NCBI GenBank assembly: GCA_027493545.1
Contig: JAOSKR010000004.1
Location: 124,001-188,000, forward strand
Length of the DNA: 64,000 bases
Source: Roseovarius sp.
GTDB taxonomy: Bacteria > Pseudomonadota > Alphaproteobacteria > Rhodobacterales > Rhodobacteraceae
Direction of reading: 5' to 3'
The notes under the pieces were generated by a model. That model saw nothing but the letters and a program-made list of their open reading frames with translations. It had not been told where the DNA came from and searched no databases. Position numbers and translations under genes: made by a program. Positions 29,760 to 40,271 of this stretch are shown piece by piece; position 1 is the stretch's first letter; each line of letters opens with the position of its first letter.

Positions 29760-31394
29760 TTAATCGGTGCTGCGCAACCGCGTGCGCTGCACCAGCGCCA
29801 CCACCATCAGCGGCAGCGCGACGCCGATGCCGGCCGCCGTCAGCAGCAGCCAGCCCAGCTGCGAATAATCCTCGCCCACGGTGACGGCGCCGGTTACCGG
29901 GTCTGTCACCTTGCGTGTGACTATGTAGACCTGGTTGAGATACTTGGTGCCCAGACTGCCCGCCGAGAGCGCCAGATTGGTAAAGGATGCCATCACCGCA
30001 AAGAACGTGGCCTTCAGGTCCGCCGGCGCGTTGCGCGCGATCCAGGCCAGCATCGGGATCATCGCCACTTGCCCCAGCGGCGATTCGATGGCGGTGTCGA
30101 GAATGGCGATGAAACGGGCGTCGACCACGCCCCCGGTCAACGCCGCGGTGATATTCTGAATGCCGTAGTAGAGCCCGATATTGGGCAGGCTCAGCAGCCC
30201 CGCGGCGATCGTCAGCAACACCACGATATAGACGATCGAGCGCTGCGCCATCATCGGCCTCAGCACCACCATCCCGACCAGCGTCAGCCCCGAGGTGATC
30301 AGCGAGAGTACCGACAGGAAGCGCTGGTCGAACCCCAGCACGTCGATCTCGAACCAAATCTGCCCGTTCCCCGGCCCCGGCGTGGCGCGAAAGGCGAAGA
30401 TGATGATCGCGGTACCGATGAGCGTGCGCGCCTGCGCCGGCGGCAGCACCGCGATCAGCTGGCGCATCAGCACGATCACGATGGCAAGCGAGCCGGCAAA
30501 GACGATCTCCTGCCCGTAGGGCACCTCGCCCAGCCCGATGGCGAGCGACAGCCCCGCGAACCCCGCGCCCCCGATGAAGTACCACGGGTTGGCCTCGGTC
30601 GCCTCGACGGGGCGGTCGAGCAGCGCCGCGGCCTCGGCCGGCGCCAGCCCGGCGCGGATCAACCGGCGCCGCGCGGCGAACTTCTGCACGCCGGCCAGCG
30701 CCACCCCCGAGACCGACAGCACCGGGATACCCAGCGCCGCCAGATAGATGGTGGCATAGATCTGGGCCTTGGCCCCGGCGTCGAGCGCCTCGATGCCGCG
30801 AAACATCCAGATGTTGACCGCCGCCACCACCACCGTGCCCGAAATCAGCGCGAACCGCCCCAGCGTCTGCATGGTGACATGCATCGCGCGCTCCTCGTCC
30901 TCGGGGATCGGGCGGCCGTCGGCATCGACCTTCGGCACCGCCTCGACCGACATCGCGTCCGCGACCGCGTCCTGCAGCACCACCCCGCAGGGCGCCAGCA
31001 GGAAGCTCGTCACAAACCACGCCTCGAGCGGCATCACCGCCTCCATCGGCACGGGCCGGGTGATCACCAGATACATGATCCCCACGCTTAGCGCCAAGAG
31101 CCCCGCGCCGAGCCAGACCAGCAGCCATTTCCACCGCCAGATCAGATCGACCAGATGCCCCAGCGGCATCTTCAGCGCCCAAGGCAGCCCGGCCCAGAAC
31201 GCCAGCCCGGCGAGATAGGCGGCGGAAAGATCGAGATAGTCCTTGACGTAGAAGGTGCCGACGATCGCCGTCAGCCCGGTGAAGCCATAGGCGAAATAGA
31301 CCATGAGCGGCGGCAGGAACGACCAGCGCAACTGCCGCCCGAGATCCCAGACGACCGCGTCGATCCACCCGCGTATCGCGCCGCCCACTGCCAT
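29760..31394 (-). CDS. BT1/folate-biopterin transporter-family MFS protein
   Basis: A 544-aa integral membrane protein with about 12-14 hydrophobic segments. The N-terminal pattern VYFAYGFTGLTAIVGTFYVKD followed by FWAGLPWALKMPLGHLVDLI fits the BT1 branch of the major facilitator superfamily (folate/biopterin transporters) rather than sugar or drug MFS. A long loop EEERAMHVTMQTLGRFALISG follows TM4, and a cytoplasmic loop lies near residue 230. Substrate not proven: folate, pterin or a related compound would fit the family. The gene ends 37 bases before modA on the same strand, so it may be the first gene of a four-gene operon. Confidence 0.6.
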   Translation of the reverse strand: MAVGGAIRGWIDAVVWDLGRQLRWSFLPPLMVYFAYGFTGLTAIVGTFYVKDYLDLSAAYLAGLAFWAGLPWALKMPLGHLVDLIWRWKWLLVWLGAGLLALSVGIMYLVITRPVPMEAVMPLEAWFVTSFLLAPCGVVLQDAVADAMSVEAVPKVDADGRPIPEDEERAMHVTMQTLGRFALISGTVVVAAVNIWMFRGIEALDAGAKAQIYATIYLAALGIPVLSVSGVALAGVQKFAARRRLIRAGLAPAEAAALLDRPVEATEANPWYFIGGAGFAGLSLAIGLGEVPYGQEIVFAGSLAIVIVLMRQLIAVLPPAQARTLIGTAIIIFAFRATPGPGNGQIWFEIDVLGFDQRFLSVLSLITSGLTLVGMVVLRPMMAQRSIVYIVVLLTIAAGLLSLPNIGLYYGIQNITAALTGGVVDARFIAILDTAIESPLGQVAMIPMLAWIARNAPADLKATFFAVMASFTNLALSAGSLGTKYLNQVYIVTRKVTDPVTGAVTVGEDYSQLGWLLLTAAGIGVALPLMVVALVQRTRLRSTD

Positions 31395-31486
31395 CGCCCC
31401 TCCGCCACCGCCCCGATCGAGCGGACCCTAGCCGCGCCGCACCGCGCCGTCCATCCGCGCGCGCCGCACATGCGCGTGAGCGAGAC

Positions 31487-32678
31487 TCAAAGCAGGACCG
31501 ACGAATAAAGCAGCATCCCCAGGGGGCGAGCCGGGCCTCGACCTCCGCCCGGGCGGCGCCAGAGGCGATGGCATCGCCGCCCCCTCGCGCGGCCATCTGA
31601 CCGAGGCTCGACCGCCCGTCGATGGCGGCAATGAGCGGCGCCGCCGCACACGGCAGGCGCAGCGCCTCGGTGATGCCGCATGTACCGACATTGACTGCCC
31701 GGCCCTCGCCACCGTCTGCGCCAGCGCGCGCGCCTCGACGCCCATGAGGTGCGGCACCAGCGCGCGGTTGCGCCCGCTCGCGGGGCTGTGCGCGCTGTCC
31801 TTCGCGACCGCATAGCCGGTATGGGTGCGGATGGTGCCCGCCAGGCGTTCGGCCAGCGCCATCGCCTCGGCGCCGTCCAGCCCCTCGGGCACCTCCGCAA
31901 ATCGGGCCGGATCGTAAAGCGCCGGCACGGTGAACCCGCTCAGCCGCCAGCCGGTGCGGTCGAGCACGTCGATGAGTGCCGGCACGTCATAGGCCCGGTC
32001 CTGGCTGTGCAGGAGCAGATCGTAGAACCCTGCGTCGCCGCTTTTATGGTCGTTGAGGTTGGGGTTCGACTTGAACGGATGCCCCTCGGGCAGCCGCTCC
32101 AGCACCCGCCGCGCCGCGCCGACCCGCTCTTTGGGCGGCAGGTGGCCGAAGAGCGCGGCAAACGCCGCCTGCAACGGATAGACCCCGAGCGGCCATAAGG
32201 CGCATAGACCATGAACCCCATCCCGCCGTCCTCGGCCAGCGCGCCCCTGAGCGCGGCGAAACCCGCCTCGGGATCGGGCAGATGATGCAACACCCCGCAG
32301 CAGTCGATATAGTCGAACTCGCCATGATCGGCGGCGTCGAGCAGGCTGCCGGTGACGAACCGGATGCCACTCAGCCCGCGCACCTTCGCCCGCGCCTCGG
32401 CCACCCGCCGCGAGGCGCGCGAGAGGTCGACATAGACCGCCTCATAGGGCTTTTTCCAGCGCGTGAGCAGCGTTGTCAGCTGAATGAGACCGTCGCCGGT
32501 GCCGCCCCCAGCCACCGAGGATGCGCAGGGGCTGCGACCAGTCGCGCCGGCCGCCATAGACGAAATGGTCGATCTCCTGCGGCAGCGAGGGCGATCCGGT
32601 CACCAGCCGCTTGCGCTCGTCCCCGGGGTCGCGCTCGGGATAGGGGAACGCCTCATACTGGTCGCGCACACTGTCCAT
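31487..32678 (-). CDS. Class I SAM-dependent methyltransferase, four frame breaks
   Basis: About 397 aa when four single-base breaks are repaired. N-terminus MDSVRDQYEAFPYPERDPGD is typical of a family common in Rhodobacterales. The SAM-binding domain has RILVAGGGTGDGLIQL, VYVDLSRASRRVAEARA, FDYIDCCGVLHHLPDP and GGMGFMVYAPYGRSG. The C-terminal part reads HTGYAVAKDSAHSP, NRALVPHLMGVEARAL, ITEALRLPCAAAPLIAAI and ends MLLYSSVLL. Breaks: 32515-32516 (one extra), 32183-32186 (one missing), 31698-31700 (one missing), 31517-31520 (one missing). Each is in or beside a G/C run. Four breaks in 1.2 kb is the highest density here; a pseudogene cannot be fully excluded. GGAG lies about 7 bases before ATG 32678. 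Substrate unknown. Confidence 0.78.
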
Positions 32679-32820
32679 CGCCGTCTCCAACGCCTTTTTG
32701 CCGCAGCGCACCATAGGCCGCCGCGGCGCCGGGATGCAAAGACAACCGCCCCTCTGGTTCATCTTCTCGGCAACGCAGACCATGCCGCGCCCATCGCGTC
32801 ACGCCGGAAGAAACGCCCCG

Positions 32821-32869
32821 CCCGGCGGCACCGCCGGGCAGCCCCCGCCCGCCCCCATGGGCGGGGGCT
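32821..32869. repeat. Two tandem GC hairpins between divergent genes
   Basis: First: CCCGGCGG, 2-base spacer, CCGCCGGG (32821-32838). Second: AGCCCCCGCCC (32840-32850), 8-base loop, GGGCGGGGGCT (32859-32869), a perfect 11-bp stem. They sit between the methyltransferase and DUF952 starts, which point away from each other, so neither is at a gene end. The remainder of the 279-base gap shows nothing recognisable. Confidence 0.55.
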
Positions 32870-32957
32870 TCACCCCCGCCCGCGGTCGGTGACTGCCCTC
32901 GCGCCGGCGCAGGCCAATGCGCTTGACCGCCGCCGGGCGGCGGGGCATCAGGGGGCC

Positions 32958-33326
32958 ATGCTCGTCCTCAAGATACTGCGCGCCTGCGAATGGGCCGCGC
33001 TCCGCCGCGACGGCACCACCCGGGGCGCGCCGGTCGACCAGGCCGGCGGCTTCATCCATTTCTCGACCCCCGAGCAGGTGATAGCGACGGCGGCAAAGCA
33101 TTTCGCCGGCGAGGACGGGCTGATGCTGGTGGCGGTCGAGGCCGGGGCGCTCGGCGATGCGCTGCGGTGGGAGCACGCGCGCGGCGGCGCGCTCTTCCCG
33201 CATCTCTACCGCGAGCTGCGGCTGGCGGACGTGGCGCGCGCCGAGCCGCTGCCGCTGGTTGCCGGCAGGCATGTCTTTCCCGAGGGCCTCGTCGCCTCCA
33301 CCGACCCCGGCGGGGCCTTCGCATGA
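32958..33326 (+). CDS. DUF952 family protein
   Basis: A 122-aa soluble protein. Starts [19 protein letters not shown] and contains [20 protein letters not shown], the core DUF952 motif, then [21 protein letters not shown] and FPEGL near the end. DUF952 has an ADP-ribosyltransferase-like fold related to RNA 2'-phosphotransferases; its function is not known. The stop overlaps the pyrD ATG (ATGA), so the two are coupled. Confidence 0.85.
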   Translation: MLVLKILRACEWAALRRDGTTRGAPVDQAGGFIHFSTPEQVIATAAKHFAGEDGLMLVAVEAGALGDALRWEHARGGALFPHLYRELRLADVARAEPLPLVAGRHVFPEGLVASTDPGGAFA

Positions 33327-34381
33327 GCGTGCTCGAGCGGGCCGGGCTAGCACTCCTGCACCGGTGCGACCCGGAAACGGCGCACGGGCTTGCGATCCTC
33401 GCGCTCAGGGCGGGGCTCGCACCACGCCCGGGGGCTTACACCTCGGCGCGGCTGCGCACCCGGCTCGCGGGGCTCGACCTGCCCAATCCGGTCGGGCTGG
33501 CGGCGGGGTTCGACAAGAATGCGGTGGCTCTGGGGCCACTTTCGCGCGCCGGCTTCGGCTTCATCGAGGCGGGCGCGGTGACGCCGCGGCCGCAGCCCGG
33601 CAACCCGCGCCCGCGGCTTTTCCGGCTGCCCGAGGACCGCGCCGTGATCAACCGCTTCGGTTTCAACAACGACGGCATGGCGGCGGTGGCGGCACGACTG
33701 GCCCGGCGGCCGCGCGATGCGGTGATCGGGCTCAACCTCGGCGCGGGCAAGGACAGCGACGACCGCGCCGGCGATTTCGCCCGCGTGCTGGCGCATTGCG
33801 GCGCGCATCTCGATTTCGCCACCGTCAACGTCTCGAGCCCCAACACCGAACGGTTGCGCGATCTGCAGGGGCCCGACGCGCTGCCGGGGCTCCTCGCGGG
33901 CGTGATGGCGGCGCGCGATGCGCTGCCGCGCGCGATCCCGGTCTTTCTCAAGATCGCCCCCGATCTGGACCCGGACGAGATCGACGAGATCGCCCGCGTG
34001 GCCGTGGATGCGGGCGCCAGCGGCATCATCGCCACCAACACCACGCTGGCGCGCGACGGTCTGCAAGGCGCGGCAAGGGTCGAGGCCGGCGGGCTGTCGG
34101 GCAAGCCGCTTTTCGAGCGCTCGACGCGGGTTCTGGCGCGGCTGGCGCGGGCGACGGGCGGGCGGATGCCGCTGATCGGGGTCGGCGGCATCAGCACGGC
34201 CGAGGACGCCTATGCCAAGATCCGCGCCGGCGCCAGCGCGGTGCAGCTTTATTCGGCACTGGTCTTTGAGGGGCTTTCGCTGGCGGGACGGGTCGCGCGC
34301 GGGCTCGATGCGCTTCTGGAACGCGACGGCTTTGCCTCGGTGGCCGACGCGGTGGGAACGGCAACGGAGGACTGGCTGTGA
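33323..34381 (+). CDS. pyrD: Dihydroorotate dehydrogenase (quinone), class 2
   Basis: FMN enzyme of pyrimidine synthesis that oxidises dihydroorotate with quinone at the inner membrane. 352 aa with the class 2 N-terminal helix ([23 protein letters not shown]). [51 protein letters not shown], the catalytic-Ser region [20 protein letters not shown], and FMN phosphate site [17 protein letters not shown] with [15 protein letters not shown]. Overlaps DUF952 and the ArsC-like gene by 4 bases each. Confidence 0.96.
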   Translation: MSVLERAGLALLHRCDPETAHGLAILALRAGLAPRPGAYTSARLRTRLAGLDLPNPVGLAAGFDKNAVALGPLSRAGFGFIEAGAVTPRPQPGNPRPRLFRLPEDRAVINRFGFNNDGMAAVAARLARRPRDAVIGLNLGAGKDSDDRAGDFARVLAHCGAHLDFATVNVSSPNTERLRDLQGPDALPGLLAGVMAARDALPRAIPVFLKIAPDLDPDEIDEIARVAVDAGASGIIATNTTLARDGLQGAARVEAGGLSGKPLFERSTRVLARLARATGGRMPLIGVGGISTAEDAYAKIRAGASAVQLYSALVFEGLSLAGRVARGLDALLERDGFASVADAVGTATEDWL

Positions 34382-34719
34382 CGGTGATCTGGCACAACCC
34401 GAAATGTTCGAAATCGCGCCAGACGCTGGCGCTGCTGCAGGAACGCGGCGAGGCGGTGACGATCCGCCGCTATCTCGACGACCCGCCCACGGCGGAAGAG
34501 CTGCGCGCGGCGCGGGCCCTGCTGGGGGTGCCGGCAATCGAGATGATGCGCTCGGGCGAGGCGCTGTTCACCGATCTCGGCCTGACCAGGACCGACCCCG
34601 ACGAAACTCTGATCGAAGCGATGGCCAGCCATCCCCGGCTGATCGAACGCCCTGTGGTCCTTGCCCGCGGCAGCGCGGTGATCGCCCGCCCGCCCGAGCG
34701 CGCGCTCGACCTCTTCTGA
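34378..34719 (+). CDS. ArsC-family arsenate reductase-like protein
   Basis: A 113-aa thioredoxin-fold protein of the glutaredoxin-linked ArsC/Spx/YffB family. N-terminal motif [13 protein letters not shown] carries the active-site Cys, followed by [13 protein letters not shown] and RSGEALF. C-terminal [20 protein letters not shown] matches the arsenate-site region RPIVV...A..GRPPE. Begins at GTG 34378 overlapping the pyrD stop. No arsenic resistance genes are nearby, so it may be a housekeeping member rather than a true resistance enzyme. Confidence 0.87.
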   Translation: MTVIWHNPKCSKSRQTLALLQERGEAVTIRRYLDDPPTAEELRAARALLGVPAIEMMRSGEALFTDLGLTRTDPDETLIEAMASHPRLIERPVVLARGSAVIARPPERALDLF

Positions 34720-34783
34720 CGGGTGCGGCGCCGTTCAACGGTGGCGCGCGTGACCAGCCCCTGCCCCGGGCAGGCCGGGCCGG

Positions 34784-35809
34784 TCATGACCCGCGCATCA
34801 TCGCCGGGCGAATGAGCGCGCGCTCGACCAGCGCCATCGCCGGGGCGGTGCGCGCCGCCGAGCGCAGCGTCAGGTCGGTGTCGGTCAGGAGCGTCACCGC
34901 CGCCTGCAGCCGCTCCGCGCCCCAGGCCTGGGCCCGGCGCTGCATCCGCTCGCGCCTCGGGCCAAAGACCGGCGGGCGCAGCCGGGCGATGCCCTGACCT
35001 GGGCCGCCGGGGTCGGAGGCCACGGTATAGAGCGCGCGGAAGTGGCGCGCGGCGGCAATGCAGAGCCCCACCGGCTGCACACCCTGCGCGCGCAGGCGGC
35101 TCATCACCGGTCCGATTTCGGCCGCGCGCGCCTCGGCCACGATCTGGAGGATATCGTCGAGATCGGCCTCGACCGAAACCGGGGCACAGGCGGCGATGTC
35201 GGCGGGCGCGAGCGGCGTCGCATCGTCCAGCTTGTAGAGCGCGATCTTTTCCACCGTCTGGCGGAAATCGCCGGGGTCGAGCGCGCGCGCCAGGACTGTC
35301 AGGTCGCGCATCGCCTCTCCGTCCACGTCCGACAGGCCGGCCTGCCGCAGGATCGCCTCGATCTCGGCCCTTGACGGCGGCTCGTCATAGATTGCCGCCG
35401 CATAGGCGTTCTTGTGCCCCTCGAAGAGCTTGCGCAGTCTTGACGCGGGCTTGAGCGCCCCGGCGGCAACCACGATCTGCGCGTCACCCTCGCGCCAGTC
35501 GGCAAGCGCCGCCGCCACCGCCTCGGCCACGCGGTCGCTCGCGTCCTCGACGAACGCCACGCGCGGGCCGGGAAAGAAGCCCTGCGCCCGCATCGCATCG
35601 GCCAGCAACGCCGGGTCGCGGGCCAGATCGGCTGCGGCAATGCGCGCGAGGCGCATCTCCTTCTCACCCTCGGGGCCGATCAGCGCGGCAATGACCTGCT
35701 GGCGGCGCAGCGCCACCCGCATGGCGTCGGCGCCAAAGATCAGGAGACCCGCACGGCCGGGATCGGGACGGGCGAAATAACCCGGCGCGTCGCGCGGCGC
35801 GAGCTTCAT
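34784..35809 (-). CDS. holA: DNA polymerase III delta subunit
   Basis: Clamp-loader delta subunit. 341 aa starting [18 protein letters not shown]. Contains GLLIFGADAMRVALRRQQV, FPGPRVAFVEDASDRVAEAV, LRKLFEGHKNAYAAAIYDE, and the C-terminal collar segment GPVMSRLRAQGVQPVGLCIAAARHFRAL. The pattern fits HolA of alphaproteobacteria. ATG 35809 overlaps the lptE stop, as expected from the widespread leuS-lptE-holA arrangement. Confidence 0.93.
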   Translation of the reverse strand: MKLAPRDAPGYFARPDPGRAGLLIFGADAMRVALRRQQVIAALIGPEGEKEMRLARIAAADLARDPALLADAMRAQGFFPGPRVAFVEDASDRVAEAVAAALADWREGDAQIVVAAGALKPASRLRKLFEGHKNAYAAAIYDEPPSRAEIEAILRQAGLSDVDGEAMRDLTVLARALDPGDFRQTVEKIALYKLDDATPLAPADIAACAPVSVEADLDDILQIVAEARAAEIGPVMSRLRAQGVQPVGLCIAAARHFRALYTVASDPGGPGQGIARLRPPVFGPRRERMQRRAQAWGAERLQAAVTLLTDTDLTLRSAARTAPAMALVERALIRPAMMRGS

Positions 35810-36295
35810 GCCGGCAGGGTTTCGGCGTCCGCGATCAGCCGGGTGACGATCTGGTCGGTCAGGATCGCCATCAGCCGCGCCTCGGCATCGCGCGCGGCTC
35901 CCTGGGTGGCCACGGTGGTGCCCGGAGGCCGAATAGCTGGTAAAGCTTTCCGCCTTGCCCGAGGTCAGCACCTTGTCGGTTTCCGGGTCGCGCAGCGCCC
36001 AGGTGACCTTGCCGATCTTGTTGTAGCGGGTGATCACGTTGGCCGGCGACACCGCGATGGCGGCGTCGTTCAGCGCGATGGAATATGACAGGCCATAGCG
36101 CGCGGCATCCGCACGCCCCATCCGTTCCTCGAACCGGCGGGTCAGCAGATAGGCGGGGCGGCTCGAGGGCTCGTCGACCAATACGCGGCCCTGCAGCCGC
36201 GTGGCCGCGCCGCCCGGCGCAAAGGCGGGCGTGAACCCGCAGCCCGCCAGCGCCGCGGCGGAGAAGAGGAAAAGGCGGCGGTTATACCACGACAT
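35806..36295 (-). CDS. lptE: LPS-assembly lipoprotein LptE, one frame break
   Basis: Outer-membrane lipoprotein that plugs LptD during LPS export. About 162 aa repaired. Lipoprotein signal with lipobox LAGC ([14 protein letters not shown]). [12 protein letters not shown]-like segment ([16 protein letters not shown]) and [14 protein letters not shown] follow. The frame breaks at CCC 35921-35923 (one extra base) after SYSASG; repaired [20 protein letters not shown] and ends ADAETLPA. Its 5' end overlaps the 3' end of leuS by 14 bases. Mature protein would be essential in an LPS-bearing cell, so the break is probably a sequence error. Confidence 0.88.
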
Positions 36296-38846
36296 TGACG
36301 ATCCGACCGGGGACGACGATGACCTTTCTGGGCTGGGCCCCGTCCAGCGACCTGATCACAGCATCGTTCGCCAGCGCGGCTTTTTCAACCTCTGCCTGAC
36401 CCATGTCGCGGGGAACGCTGATTTCGGCGCGCCGCTTGCCGTTCACCTGCACCGGCAGGGTGATGGTGTCGGAGGCGAGCATCGCCGTGTCCGCAACCGG
36501 CCAGGGCGCGGTCGCAACCAGCCCCTCGTGTCCCAGGAGCGCCCAGAGTTCCTCTGAGAGGTGCGGCGTCATCGGCGCCATCAGCTGTACCAGCGCGGTG
36601 GCGGCCTGTCGTTTCGCCGCCGCGCCGGCCGGCGATTTCGCCAGCGTGTTGGTAAAGGCGTAGAGCCTGGCGATGGCGGCGTTGAAGCCAAAGCTCTCGA
36701 CCCCGCCCGAAACCTCGTGCACGGTCTTGTGCATCTCGCGCAGGAGCGTCTCGTCGGCCTCCGGCGTGCCGGCGTCGGAACTGCCGGCGATCTCGCACAC
36801 CAGCCGGTAAACCCGCGACAAGTGCTTGTGAGCGGCCTCGGCGCCGGCGGCGGTCCATTCCACGTCGCGCTCGGGCGGGCTGTCGGAGAGCACGAACCAG
36901 CGCGCGGTATCGGCACCGTACTGGGCGATGATGGTGGTGGGGTCGACGACGTTCTTTTTCGACTTCGACATCTTGGCCGAGGGCACGATCTGCACCTCCT
37001 CGCCCGTCGCCCCCAGCCGGGCGCCGCTTTCGTGGACCTCGACATCCTCGGGGAAGTGATAGACCGGGCGACCGCTTCCGTCGCGGGTGACGTAGATCGC
37101 GTGCGTCACCATGCCCTGGGTGAAAAGCGCGTCGAACGGCTCTATGGCGGTTTGCGGCAGGTGGCCGCAGATATGCATCGCGCGGGCGAAAAAGCGCGAA
37201 TAGAGCAGGTGCAGGATCGCATGCTCGATGCCGCCGATATACTGGTCGACATTCATCCAGTAGCCGGCCGCGTCGAGGTCGGTGGGCGTCGTGGCGCGCG
37301 GGGCGGTGAAGCGGGCGAAATACCACGACGAATCGACGAAGGTATCCATCGTGTCGGTCTCGCGCCGGGCGGGTTTGCCGCAGGCCGGGCACGCGCAGTC
37401 GCGCCAACTGGGATGGCGGTCGAGCGGGTTGCCGGGGATCGCGAAGTCGATGGGCGTGCCGTCCTCGTCATAGGGCAGCAGGATCGGCAGGTTTTCCTTG
37501 CGCTCGGGCACCACGCCGCAGGCGTCGCAATGGACAACCGGAATCGGGCAACCCCAGTAGCGTTGCCGCGACAGCCCCCAGTCGCGCAAACGGTACTTGG
37601 TCACGCCCTTGCCCCAGCCATGCGCTTCGGCAAAGTCGATGGTGGCGTCGATGGCCTCCTGCCCGGTGGCGGTCTCGATGCCGGTAAAGTGGTCGATCCA
37701 GCACACCTGCCGGTCCTTGGGCGGCACGAATGCGGTGTCGCTCACGGGGCTGGGATCATCCAGCGCCACGAAGGTGTCAATCACCGGCAGGTCGTACTTG
37801 CGGCAGAAATCCAGGTCGCGCTGATCGTGCGCCGGGCAGCCGAAGATCGCGCCGGTGCCGTAATCCATCAGGATGAAATTGGCGATCCAGACCGGCAGCT
37901 CCCAATTCGGATCAAGCGGGTGGCGCACCCTGAGGCCGGTATCGAAGCCCAGCTTTTCGGCCTTTTCCAGCGCCTCCTCGGTGGTGCCGCCCTTGGCGCA
38001 CTGCGCGCGGAAGGCGGCCACGTCGGGGCGCGTCCTGGCCAGTTCCCTGGCCAGCGGATGATCGGGCGAGATGCCGACGAAACTGGCCCCCATCAGCGTG
38101 TCGGGGCGGGTGGTATAGACCTCGATCTCGCCACCATCCGTGCGCTCGAAGGCGAATTGCAGTCCGCGCGACTTGCCGATCCAGTTCTCCTGCATCAGCC
38201 GCACCTTGGCGGGCCAGTTCTCCAGACCGTCCAGCGCGTCGAGCAACTCGCCCGCGAAATCGGAGATGTGAAAGAACCACTGGGTCAGTTCACGCCGCTC
38301 GACCTCGGCGCCCGAGCGCCAGCCCTTGCCGTCGATCACCTGTTCGTTGGCAAGTACGGTCATGTCGACCGGATCCCAGTTGACCACCGCGTTCCTGCGG
38401 TAGACCAGCCCCTTTTCGAGGAAATCGAGGAAGAGCGCCTGCTGCTGGCCGTAATATTCCGGGTCGCAGGTGGCAAATTCGCGGCTCCAGTCGATCGAGA
38501 GGCCCAGCGGCTTCATCTGCCCGCGCATGTCGGCGATGTTGCCGTAGGTCCAGTCCCTGGGGTGGCCGCCGCTGGCCATCGCCGCGTTCTCGGCCGGCAT
38601 GCCGAACGCGTCCCAGCCCATCGGGTGCAGCACGTTGTGGCCGGTCGCGAGCTTGTGGCGCGCGATCATGTCGCCCATGGTGTAGTTGCGCACATGGCCC
38701 ATGTGGATGCGCCCCGACGGATAGGGGAACATCTCGAGCACATAGTATTTCGGCCGGTCCCCGGAGCGTTCGGCGCGAAAGACCTGCGCCGCGTCCCAGG
38801 CCTCTTGCCATTTCGCTTCGATATCGGCGGCACGGTAGTGCGACAT
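36282..38846 (-). CDS. leuS: Leucyl-tRNA synthetase
   Basis: Class I aminoacyl-tRNA synthetase, 854 aa, full length. HIGH motif as HMGH in [19 protein letters not shown] as [11 protein letters not shown]. The CP1 editing domain includes [20 protein letters not shown] and [15 protein letters not shown]. Also [14 protein letters not shown] with Cys pairs and the tRNA-binding C-terminal domain ending RIVNVVV. No frame breaks in 2.5 kb, which contrasts with neighbours. Confidence 0.98.
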   Translation of the reverse strand: MSHYRAADIEAKWQEAWDAAQVFRAERSGDRPKYYVLEMFPYPSGRIHMGHVRNYTMGDMIARHKLATGHNVLHPMGWDAFGMPAENAAMASGGHPRDWTYGNIADMRGQMKPLGLSIDWSREFATCDPEYYGQQQALFLDFLEKGLVYRRNAVVNWDPVDMTVLANEQVIDGKGWRSGAEVERRELTQWFFHISDFAGELLDALDGLENWPAKVRLMQENWIGKSRGLQFAFERTDGGEIEVYTTRPDTLMGASFVGISPDHPLARELARTRPDVAAFRAQCAKGGTTEEALEKAEKLGFDTGLRVRHPLDPNWELPVWIANFILMDYGTGAIFGCPAHDQRDLDFCRKYDLPVIDTFVALDDPSPVSDTAFVPPKDRQVCWIDHFTGIETATGQEAIDATIDFAEAHGWGKGVTKYRLRDWGLSRQRYWGCPIPVVHCDACGVVPERKENLPILLPYDEDGTPIDFAIPGNPLDRHPSWRDCACPACGKPARRETDTMDTFVDSSWYFARFTAPRATTPTDLDAAGYWMNVDQYIGGIEHAILHLLYSRFFARAMHICGHLPQTAIEPFDALFTQGMVTHAIYVTRDGSGRPVYHFPEDVEVHESGARLGATGEEVQIVPSAKMSKSKKNVVDPTTIIAQYGADTARWFVLSDSPPERDVEWTAAGAEAAHKHLSRVYRLVCEIAGSSDAGTPEADETLLREMHKTVHEVSGGVESFGFNAAIARLYAFTNTLAKSPAGAAAKRQAATALVQLMAPMTPHLSEELWALLGHEGLVATAPWPVADTAMLASDTITLPVQVNGKRRAEISVPRDMGQAEVEKAALANDAVIRSLDGAQPRKVIVVPGRIVNVVV

Positions 38847-38993
38847 GGGCGGGCAATTCCTTGGTCTGTCCTGTCCAGTGGGGTGATAGGCGCAGCGGCG
38901 GCGCGGGTCCAGCCCGGAAAAGGCGGAGCTGCGGCTTTCCAGGGCAGCGGCGGCCGCCTATAACCGGGAAAACCCACCAGCGGCACGGCAGGC

Positions 38994-40256
38994 ATGAACA
39001 TCCTTTTCATCCATCAGAATTTTCCCGGCCAGTACAAGCATCTCGCCCCGCGCCTGGCCAGCCTCGGCCATCGCTGCGTGGCGCTGACGCTGAGGGTCGA
39101 CAAGCCGGGCAAGTGGCAGGGCGTGCAACTGCTGCCCTACGCCCTGCCCCGGCGCGAGGCGCAGCGTGTGCATCCCTGGCTCATCGATCTCGACAGCAAG
39201 GTCACCCGCGGGCATGCCTGCTTTCTCGCCGCGCGCGCGCTGCGCGAGCGGGGGTTCGTCCCCGATGTCATCCTCGCCCATCCCGGCTGGGGCGAGCCTA
39301 TGTTCCTGCGCGATGTCTGGCCCGACGCGCGGCTGGGGCTCTATTGCGAGCTCTATCACCCGGCGGATTACCCGCACATGAATTTCGACCCCGAATTCGA
39401 GGCCCAGGACCCCGACACGCGGCCCCTGCGCATCCGCATGAAGAACCTCAACAACCACATTCATTTCCCTGTCGCCACGGCCGGGATCAGCCCGACGCGG
39501 TTTCAGGCCGACACCTTTCCGATGCCGTTTCGCGATCGCATCACCGTCTGCCATGACGGCATCGACACCGCGCTGGCGCGCCCCGACACGGCCGCCCGGT
39601 TCGAGCCGGACGGCGGCCCGGCCCTGAGCCGCGAGGACGAAGTCGTCACCTTCGTCAACCGCAACCTCGAGCCCTATCGCGGCTATCACGTCTTCATGCG
39701 CGCGCTGCCACGTCTGCTGCGCGAACGCCCCCGCGCGCGGGTCGTCATCCTCGGCGGCGACGAGGTCAGCTATGGCAACGCCCCGCCCAGGGGGACGACC
39801 TGGAAGCGGATCTTCATCGACGAGGTGCGGCCGCGCATTTCGGATGCCGACTGGGCGCGGGTGCATTTCCTCGGGCGCATCCCCTATGACGGCTTCCTGC
39901 GGCTGATGCAGGTCAGCCGCGTGCATGTCTACCTGACCTATCCGTTCGTGCTGAGCTGGAGCCTGATGGAGGCGATGAGCTGCGAGGCGGCGATCGTCGC
40001 CAGCGACACCGCACCGGTGCGCGAGGTGATTCGCGAGGGCGAAACCGGGCGGCTTGTGGATTTCTTCGATGGCGACGCGCTGGTCGGGCGGGTGTGCGAA
40101 CTGCTGGACGACACCGACCAGCGCCGGGCGCTCGGGGCGGCGGCGCGGCGGCACATGGTCGAAAGCTACGATCTGCAGACGATCTGCCTGCCGGGGCAGC
40201 TCGACTGGGTCAGCCGTCTCGGCGATTGCCCGAGCGACGGCAATGACCCCGGCTGA
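38994..40256 (+). CDS. Glycosyltransferase family 4 protein
   Basis: A 420-aa cytoplasmic GT-B enzyme. Begins MNILFIHQNFPGQYKHLAP, typical of a GT4 family seen in Rhodobacterales. The acceptor domain contains ILAHPGWGEPMFLRD and LGLYCELYHPADYPHMNF. The nucleotide-sugar domain has FVNRNLEPYRGYHVFMRALP, VHFLGRIPYDGFLRL and the donor-site pattern YLTYPFVLSWSLMEAMSCEA with E-x7-E spacing around it. Probably adds a sugar to an envelope polysaccharide or lipid; sugar and acceptor unknown. Divergent from leuS. Confidence 0.88.
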   Translation: MNILFIHQNFPGQYKHLAPRLASLGHRCVALTLRVDKPGKWQGVQLLPYALPRREAQRVHPWLIDLDSKVTRGHACFLAARALRERGFVPDVILAHPGWGEPMFLRDVWPDARLGLYCELYHPADYPHMNFDPEFEAQDPDTRPLRIRMKNLNNHIHFPVATAGISPTRFQADTFPMPFRDRITVCHDGIDTALARPDTAARFEPDGGPALSREDEVVTFVNRNLEPYRGYHVFMRALPRLLRERPRARVVILGGDEVSYGNAPPRGTTWKRIFIDEVRPRISDADWARVHFLGRIPYDGFLRLMQVSRVHVYLTYPFVLSWSLMEAMSCEAAIVASDTAPVREVIREGETGRLVDFFDGDALVGRVCELLDDTDQRRALGAAARRHMVESYDLQTICLPGQLDWVSRLGDCPSDGNDPG

Positions 40257-40271
40257 GGCCGGGCTGTCGGC

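Noticed and set aside
34378-34719. Arsenic resistance determinant
   Set aside because: The ArsC fold is clear, but no arsB, acr3 or arsR is nearby; the gene is embedded with pyrD and looks like a housekeeping family member.
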